Origin: CAMCXT01 sp040403315 | GTDB lineage: Bacteria; Bacteroidota; Bacteroidia; M30B66 | Length of the DNA stretch: 64,000 nt | Direction: 5' to 3' | Assembly (NCBI GenBank): GCA_040403315.1 | Contig: JBBAKX010000001.1 | Coordinates: 186,001 to 250,000, forward strand | Part shown: positions 60,152 to 64,000 of the stretch, one piece after another | Numbering within the stretch: position 1 is the stretch's first letter | How the letters are laid out: every line of letters begins with the position of its first letter | Program-made: the position numbers and the translations under genes | The notes under the pieces: model-generated | The model's database searches: none | What the model saw: only the letters and a program-made list of their open reading frames with translations | Told to the model about the DNA's origin: nothing

Positions 60152-60898
60152 TTATTCAATGAAAAAATGAGACGTAACTTTTATTAGGTCTTCTGGTGAA
60201 TCAACACTAAAACTATCATGTTCGCTTCTCGCTGTGAGGATTCGGTAACCGTTTTCGAGCCATCGCAACTGCTCCAGCTTCTCGGTATTTTCCAAGAATG
60301 ATGTTGATAATTGTGCAATCTTCTGCAAAGTTGCAGCCCGATATCCATAGATGCCAATGTGTTGCACATAGGTCTCGAGAGGAATCACCCCATCCGCTGG
60401 CACTTCCCTGGTGAACGGAATAACTGACCTTGAAAAATACAGGGCGTACTGCCCATTATCGAGAACAACTTTGATTGTACTATCGCGATGTACCTCTTCC
60501 GCTTGCCGGAAAGATTTAACCAAGGTCGCAAGTTCAACAGTTTCATCCTGAAAACAGCCGCAAAGCGTAGCGATTTGTGCAGGATCGATAAAGGGCTCGT
60601 CGCCCTGAATATTAACGACCACATCGTTGTCCGAAAGTTCTAACAAACGCGCAGTTTCGGCGCATCTATCGGTACCACTAGGATGAAGTGAACTTGTCAT
60701 CAAGAATTCGCCACCAAAAGATTGCACTTCGGCTGCGATTCTGTCATCATCGGTTGCTACAACAACGCGATTTAATTGCGTACATTTTATTGCCTGTTCA
60801 TATACCCTGCGAATCATAGTTTTGCCCATAATTTCGACCAGTGGCTTGCCCGGAAACCGAGTACTAGCATAGCGTGCAGGAATTACTCCAATAATCAT
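60152..60898 (-). CDS. kdsB: 3-deoxy-manno-octulosonate cytidylyltransferase
   Basis: The 248-aa enzyme activates Kdo as CMP-Kdo for lipopolysaccharide inner core synthesis. IGVIPARYASTRFPGKPLVEIMGKTMIRRVYEQA, VVVATDDDRI, MTSSLHPSGTDRCAE and NIQGDEPFI are all family motifs. Its presence shows a Kdo-containing LPS. It is 20 bp upstream of the HU-SPOR gene. Confidence 0.95.
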   Translation of the reverse strand: MIIGVIPARYASTRFPGKPLVEIMGKTMIRRVYEQAIKCTQLNRVVVATDDDRIAAEVQSFGGEFLMTSSLHPSGTDRCAETARLLELSDNDVVVNIQGDEPFIDPAQIATLCGCFQDETVELATLVKSFRQAEEVHRDSTIKVVLDNGQYALYFSRSVIPFTREVPADGVIPLETYVQHIGIYGYRAATLQKIAQLSTSFLENTEKLEQLRWLENGYRILTARSEHDSFSVDSPEDLIKVTSHFFIE

Positions 60899-60918
60899 AA
60901 ATGATGTTCGTTGAAGGC

Positions 60919-60926
60919 CAAAGATA
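60919..60926 (-). promoter_or_regulatory. -7 promoter element of kdsB
   Basis: The minus strand reads TATCTTTG, an exact TAnnTTTG, 20 bp before the kdsB start codon. No -33 TTG is evident. Confidence 0.45.
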
Positions 60927-61060
60927 ACAGAAAGCTCCTCGATTAACTCTCACCTAAAACTTACACTTCTGTATCTTTTAGAAAATCGATTAGGTATAAG
61001 GAAGCAAAACCAACTAACCGATTTATATGCACTAAACATTGACCTAAACTCATACGCCTT

Positions 61061-62101
61061 ATGAAAGCAGTCAATTGTTTATTATTCGGTTTACTCAGTA
61101 TAAATACTGTAGCTGTTAGTGCGCAAAGCATATTGCCTTTATTGGATTCTGGTAAAACATGGTCGTGCTATGGCGATTATTTCTTTTACAATGTAAAATA
61201 CCGTTTAGGGTCCGACACAGTTTTGGGTGAGGTTGTGTACGAGAAAATACTCGCAGGAACCGATGTTCAACCATTTGCGTTTAATCCCGAAACTGCAACA
61301 TTTAAATCGGCTGTGCGCGAATCGAACGGACAAGTCTTTGTTGTCGAGAAGGGTTTTGTTTCAGAACATTTACTGTACGATTTCAACCTTAACACAGGCG
61401 ATGAGGTACAATTTTACCGTCCGAGTGGAAATATCAACCAAGGTGTATTGCCAAACTATGTAACGGGTAAGGTTTACAAAACCAATCAAGTAACAATCAA
61501 TGGCGTGAGTCGCAAAAGAATATACATCCACGATCCTTTTATGGTGAATCAGATTCCTGCACAGGCTTTAAATCAGTTGGACAGTCAGGCCGATATCTGG
61601 ATCGAAGGTCTTGGTGCTAAAACCGGATTGTTTTCACGCATGCCGCAGTGGGGAGTGGTGGGGCCGCAACCTCATCTGTTGGCTTGTGTGGAACAAAATG
61701 GAATTACTTTATATCAAAACAATACTGGATATACTGCTGATCCAACTGATCCAAACTTTATTCTCCCTGCGGGGAATGGAGGAACAACTGGCGGCGGCGG
61801 CGGATCTTCAGGTGGAGGAAACGATACTTTGATCACTGCAATTGGTGCACAAATTAGTCCGACACAACTATCGCTTTATCCAAATCCTGCAATCAACTAT
61901 TTTATTGTGCAACCCATAACTGGAAGGGCATTGGTTGGTGTTTACGACATCGACGGAATTAAAATCAAAGAACAGGAATACATGCCAGTAAACAACAAAA
62001 TACGGGTAAACATTGAAGGCATGAAAGATGGCTTGTACACGGTTCGTGTAAGGGGAGCTGGCATCTCGAAAAACTTTAGGCTCTTGGTTACTACGCCATA
62101 A
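61061..62101 (+). CDS. Secreted T9SS sorting-domain protein
   Basis: The 346-aa product has a signal peptide (LLFGLLSINTVAVSAQ), a beta-rich cargo region (residues ~20-235: TWSCYGDYFFYNVKYRLGSDTVLGEVVYEKILAGTD), a Gly-rich linker (TGGGGGSSGGG) and a type A sorting domain (ISPTQLSLYPNPAINYFIVQ...GLYTVRVRGAGISKNFRLLV). The cargo is not recognised as a catalytic domain; it resembles other Bacteroidota secreted proteins of unknown function. It is separate from neighbours, with a terminator after it. Confidence 0.85.
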   Translation: MKAVNCLLFGLLSINTVAVSAQSILPLLDSGKTWSCYGDYFFYNVKYRLGSDTVLGEVVYEKILAGTDVQPFAFNPETATFKSAVRESNGQVFVVEKGFVSEHLLYDFNLNTGDEVQFYRPSGNINQGVLPNYVTGKVYKTNQVTINGVSRKRIYIHDPFMVNQIPAQALNQLDSQADIWIEGLGAKTGLFSRMPQWGVVGPQPHLLACVEQNGITLYQNNTGYTADPTDPNFILPAGNGGTTGGGGGSSGGGNDTLITAIGAQISPTQLSLYPNPAINYFIVQPITGRALVGVYDIDGIKIKEQEYMPVNNKIRVNIEGMKDGLYTVRVRGAGISKNFRLLVTTP

Positions 62102-62136
62102 TATTCAAAATACGTTCTGTGTGTGTGAACGGAAAC

Positions 62137-62172
62137 AAACCCGTGTCTTTCTTCGGAAGGTACGCGGGTTTT
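62137..62172 (+). terminator. Rho-independent terminator
   Basis: AAACCCGTGTCTTTC and the arm GGTACGCGGGTTTT form a stem around TTCGG. It ends in T-rich DNA 36 bp after the T9SS gene stop. The convergent XRE gene ends just beyond. Confidence 0.75.
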
Positions 62173-62183
62173 GCTTTTGATGC

Positions 62184-62546
62184 CTAGCGAAGCGGGTTGG
62201 CGGCCGATCTATGTAGCTCCAATTTGCTTTCTATAAGTAAGCTAAGTTGGGCATCCTTCTCTTGAAGCTGTTTTCTCAAAAAGAAAATTTCCGTTTCAAG
62301 GTGATGAAGATATTCAGCGTTTCGTGCAATGTCGGGGTACGATTGTCCTTCACCACAAATAAGCGCATGCAATGATACACCTAACGTATGTGCGATTTTT
62401 TCAAGTCGATCAATCGTTAGTGGCGTATTGCCCCTTTCTAAACGATGATAGCTGGAGGTATCGATTCCAATAACCGAAGCCATATACTCTTGTGAGATGT
62501 TGCGTTGGTTTCTGGCAACTCTTACATGATCACATACGCGCGCCAT
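62184..62546 (-). CDS. XRE-family regulator with C-terminal coiled coil
   Basis: The 120-aa product has an HTH at residues ~10-60 (RVARNQRNISQEYMASVIGIDTSSYHRLERGNTPLTIDRLEKIAHTLGV) and a C-terminal coiled coil (EYLHHLETEIFFLRKQLQEKDAQLSLLIESKLEL) for dimerisation. A nested inverted repeat 76 bp upstream of its start (62622-62660) is a good operator candidate. The regulator faces two genes for exported proteins of unknown function. Homologues in Bacteroidota with this coiled-coil tail are usually unlinked regulators. Confidence 0.8.
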   Translation of the reverse strand: MARVCDHVRVARNQRNISQEYMASVIGIDTSSYHRLERGNTPLTIDRLEKIAHTLGVSLHALICGEGQSYPDIARNAEYLHHLETEIFFLRKQLQEKDAQLSLLIESKLELHRSAANPLR

Positions 62547-62621
62547 AGTGCTCTTGTTGTAGATTTGGGACTACAAATAAGTGTATAATTTTCATTTATG
62601 CAATTTTTTATCTAAGAAAGA

Positions 62622-62660
62622 TTTTGCGCCACATGCAAAACTTTTGCATCTGACGCAAAA
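62622..62660. promoter_or_regulatory. Nested inverted repeat, candidate operator of the XRE regulator
   Basis: ATGCAAAACTTTTGCAT (62633-62649) is a perfect 17-bp palindrome around one C. It is enclosed by TTTTGCG (62622-62628) and CGCAAAA (62654-62660) centred on the same base. This gives four TTTTGC half-sites in 39 bp. The start of XRE is 76 bp away on one side; a TAGATTTG box (62681) is 21 bp away on the other. Confidence 0.6.
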
Positions 62661-62680
62661 GGAGAATTAAAAACCCACTC

Positions 62681-62688
62681 TAGATTTG
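62681..62688 (+). promoter_or_regulatory. -7 promoter element for the exported-protein genes
   Basis: TAGATTTG matches TAnnTTTG. The candidate XRE operator ends 20 bp upstream, overlapping the expected -33 region, so repression is possible. The leader to the first gene is about 115 nt, and a strong Shine-Dalgarno-like AAAGGAGG (62705-62712) lies in it before a two-codon ATG-ACT-TAG. Confidence 0.5.
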
Positions 62689-62809
62689 CCTTACTCGAAA
62701 CCAGAAAGGAGGCAACCATGACTTAGTAAACTTCAGTAAAACACACTTGGATCTGTAGGGAAATCTGCACGCCCTGCAATGTGTGGTAAAAGATTACACA
62801 ACAACAACC

Positions 62810-63241
62810 ATGAAAAAATTAGCTTTTCTACTTTTCTTTATTTCTCAGTTGATTTCAACTGAATCTTTCTGCGCAAGTCCAAATGATATTTCTGTAACAG
62901 TTATTATTGGAGGCGAAATTGGCATTAAATCAAAAGGATGCCGAGGGATTGGATTGTCGTGTGTTACGGTAGATTATGAAGTAACCATTACACGATTTGG
63001 CAAAGCACCAGCAGGCTCAACAATTATTCAATTTGACGTCCTTAACTCTAGAGACGTTAGCATGACTTTCTTTTCCAACAATACAGGCGACCTTGAATTA
63101 ACAGAAAACACATCCTTAGGTAGTCAAATTTCCAAAATGCTTGGCTATAGAAATGTTGTGCTTACAAAAGGCATATACAAAACTCAAAAAAGGGCCGATG
63201 GCGCTTACGTAGTCACAACAAAAGCTTCACTCATTAAATAA
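62810..63241 (+). CDS. Hypothetical exported protein
   Basis: The 143-aa product starts MKKLAFLLFFISQLISTESFCA, a signal peptide, and then is a small beta-rich domain with two Cys (KSKGCRGIGLSCVTVDYEVTITRF). It ends KTQKRADGAYVVTTKASLIK. I do not recognise the family. The ATG at 62810 is chosen because an upstream in-frame start (GTG 62783) would not fit the signal peptide. It is followed by a lipoprotein gene after 53 bp. Confidence 0.7.
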   Translation: MKKLAFLLFFISQLISTESFCASPNDISVTVIIGGEIGIKSKGCRGIGLSCVTVDYEVTITRFGKAPAGSTIIQFDVLNSRDVSMTFFSNNTGDLELTENTSLGSQISKMLGYRNVVLTKGIYKTQKRADGAYVVTTKASLIK

Positions 63242-63294
63242 CACTTCATCTGGGTGGCTGTGCATGCATCCACCCAGATTTAAATAAAAATGCC

Positions 63295-63939
63295 ATGAAA
63301 AGAAAAACCTTCCTTCTTGCTTCATTACTCACCTTGATCTTGACTTCATGTACTAAATTAGCTTTTGTTTATCATGGTGTACATAATCCTAGACAAGAAA
63401 GTGTCGATTATATTCGAGAGTTTGCTAAAAAGAAGCATATTCCAGTTGATGGTTCTGCTATGATAATAGGGGACTCAATATTGGTTTCATTCGCCAAACT
63501 AGTGAACAAGCAATTTTTATTTGATGCAAATGGTTATGCTATAGATTATAACAGCGGCTTTGAAAACCAGAAATGCGGCGGAAACATCCTGAGTTTCATC
63601 GAAGGCCTTGATACGGTATCATACATTGCACGCGACTCCAATTGGACTATCGAAAAGGAATCCAAAACGTGGATTGATTTTGGCAACAATAACCCATACA
63701 GCATCAGCAAGCATATAAATGGAGAGAAGTACAACTATTATGTTGTGTGCTACTGGAATACTTTTTCCGGTAATCCTAACCATCGCGACGCTGTAAAAAG
63801 CCTTCAAAAATCTATTGCTAAAAACGCACGAATAAAAATCAAAATGTTCCTTGTGAATCAAGACATGAGAGATGATATGGATCTTAAAAAAGTTGCAGAA
63901 AGAGCTAAAGCAGCTAGTGCCAAAGTGAAAGAAAATTAG
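63295..63939 (+). CDS. Hypothetical lipoprotein
   Basis: The 214-aa product begins MKRKTFLLASLLTLILTSC, a lipoprotein signal with lipobox Cys at residue 19. The remainder is alpha/beta (ESVDYIREFAKKKHIPVDGSAMIIGDSILVSF; KYNYYVVCYWNTFSGNPNHRDAVKSLQKSIAKNARIKIKMFLVNQD), with a Lys-rich helical tail. No family is recognised; the YNYYVVCYW region resembles a thioredoxin-like or nucleotide-binding sheet only weakly. It is probably in an operon with 62810-63241 and the next gene. Confidence 0.7.
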   Translation: MKRKTFLLASLLTLILTSCTKLAFVYHGVHNPRQESVDYIREFAKKKHIPVDGSAMIIGDSILVSFAKLVNKQFLFDANGYAIDYNSGFENQKCGGNILSFIEGLDTVSYIARDSNWTIEKESKTWIDFGNNNPYSISKHINGEKYNYYVVCYWNTFSGNPNHRDAVKSLQKSIAKNARIKIKMFLVNQDMRDDMDLKKVAERAKAASAKVKEN

Positions 63940-63941
63940 GA

Positions 63942-64000
63942 ATGAATGTGCTTATAAGGAAATCTCTAGGTTGCATTTGTTTATTCCTTGCTAGTGTTGG
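63942..64000 (+). CDS. Start of an exported protein gene, cut by the window edge
   Basis: An ATG two bases after the lipoprotein stop opens a frame that reads MNVLIRKSLGCICLFLASVG and continues off the edge. The sequence has the basic-hydrophobic pattern of a signal peptide. The spacing suggests the same operon. Only 19 full codons are visible. Confidence 0.5.
   Translation, partial: MNVLIRKSLGCICLFLASV

Noticed and set aside
1..64000. tRNA and rRNA genes, and insertion sequences
   Set aside because: I found no cloverleaf with a TTC-type T loop, no rRNA sequence and no transposase. A computational scan (tRNAscan-SE, Infernal) would be decisive.

Overview
The window comes from a Bacteroidota chromosome, most likely Flavobacteriales or a close relative; this is inferred from gene content, not from a marker gene. 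The signs are several secreted proteins with C-terminal type IX secretion (T9SS) sorting domains, a TonB receptor with a carboxypeptidase-like N-terminal domain, SDR-type threonine dehydrogenase, HU-CCDC81/SPOR and DUF4292 proteins, and many copies of the Bacteroidota promoter -7 element TAnnTTTG. I saw no rRNA, tRNA, CRISPR array or complete insertion sequence.

Layout. 1-4.4 kb: the 3' part of a PNGase F-like secreted glycosidase meets a TonB-dependent receptor under a TPP riboswitch (predicted thiamine uptake). 4.4-8.2 kb: a MarR regulator and CsaA flanked by a palindromic repeat, NamZ (DUF1343), an FtsX-type permease and an XRE regulator. 8.2-14.4 kb is the accessory region: a decayed LamG/C-type-lectin adhesin with two frameshifts and a nonsense codon, a truncated relic of a paralogue ending in the same terminator, and a 450-bp intergenic stretch full of inverted repeats. 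14.4-17.3 kb: a DUF4143 ATPase, two small envelope proteins and an XRE/membrane-protein pair. 17.3-20.9 kb: glycosyltransferases, an SDR, TrmB and an alkyltransferase-like protein whose acceptor Cys is Ala.

20.9-28.7 kb is the most interesting block. A tightly packed minus-strand run encodes eukaryotic-type PTPS (C-x5-HGH), GTP cyclohydrolase I, an SDR lacking its catalytic Tyr, a flavin-reductase-like protein, a class I photolyase, a 46-aa DUF2256 protein, Cry-DASH, PnuC and a NadR-type ribosylnicotinamide kinase. It faces a CrtI/CrtISO-like oxidoreductase. I read it as a light-damage module that joins photoreactivation to pterin, flavin and NAD cofactor supply.

28.8-34.6 kb: a T9SS protein, a collagen-like surface protein, a TPR lipoprotein, an HTTM membrane protein and an outer-membrane barrel. 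34.6-41.4 kb: a minus-strand envelope operon (flippase, dUTPase, sugar nucleotidyltransferase, TPR lipoprotein, DUF4292 lipoprotein, M23 peptidase). 41.5-57.5 kb: mostly metabolism (enoyl-CoA hydratase, TrhO, Asd, PlsC, trans-sulfuration enzyme, threonine dehydrogenase, CysS, M28 peptidase, glutamate dehydrogenase, thioesterase). 57.5-64 kb: a 38-bp perfect palindrome, HemJ, a TPR protein, an HU-SPOR protein, KdsB, another T9SS protein, and an XRE regulator whose nested operator-like repeat faces two unknown exported proteins and a third cut by the edge.
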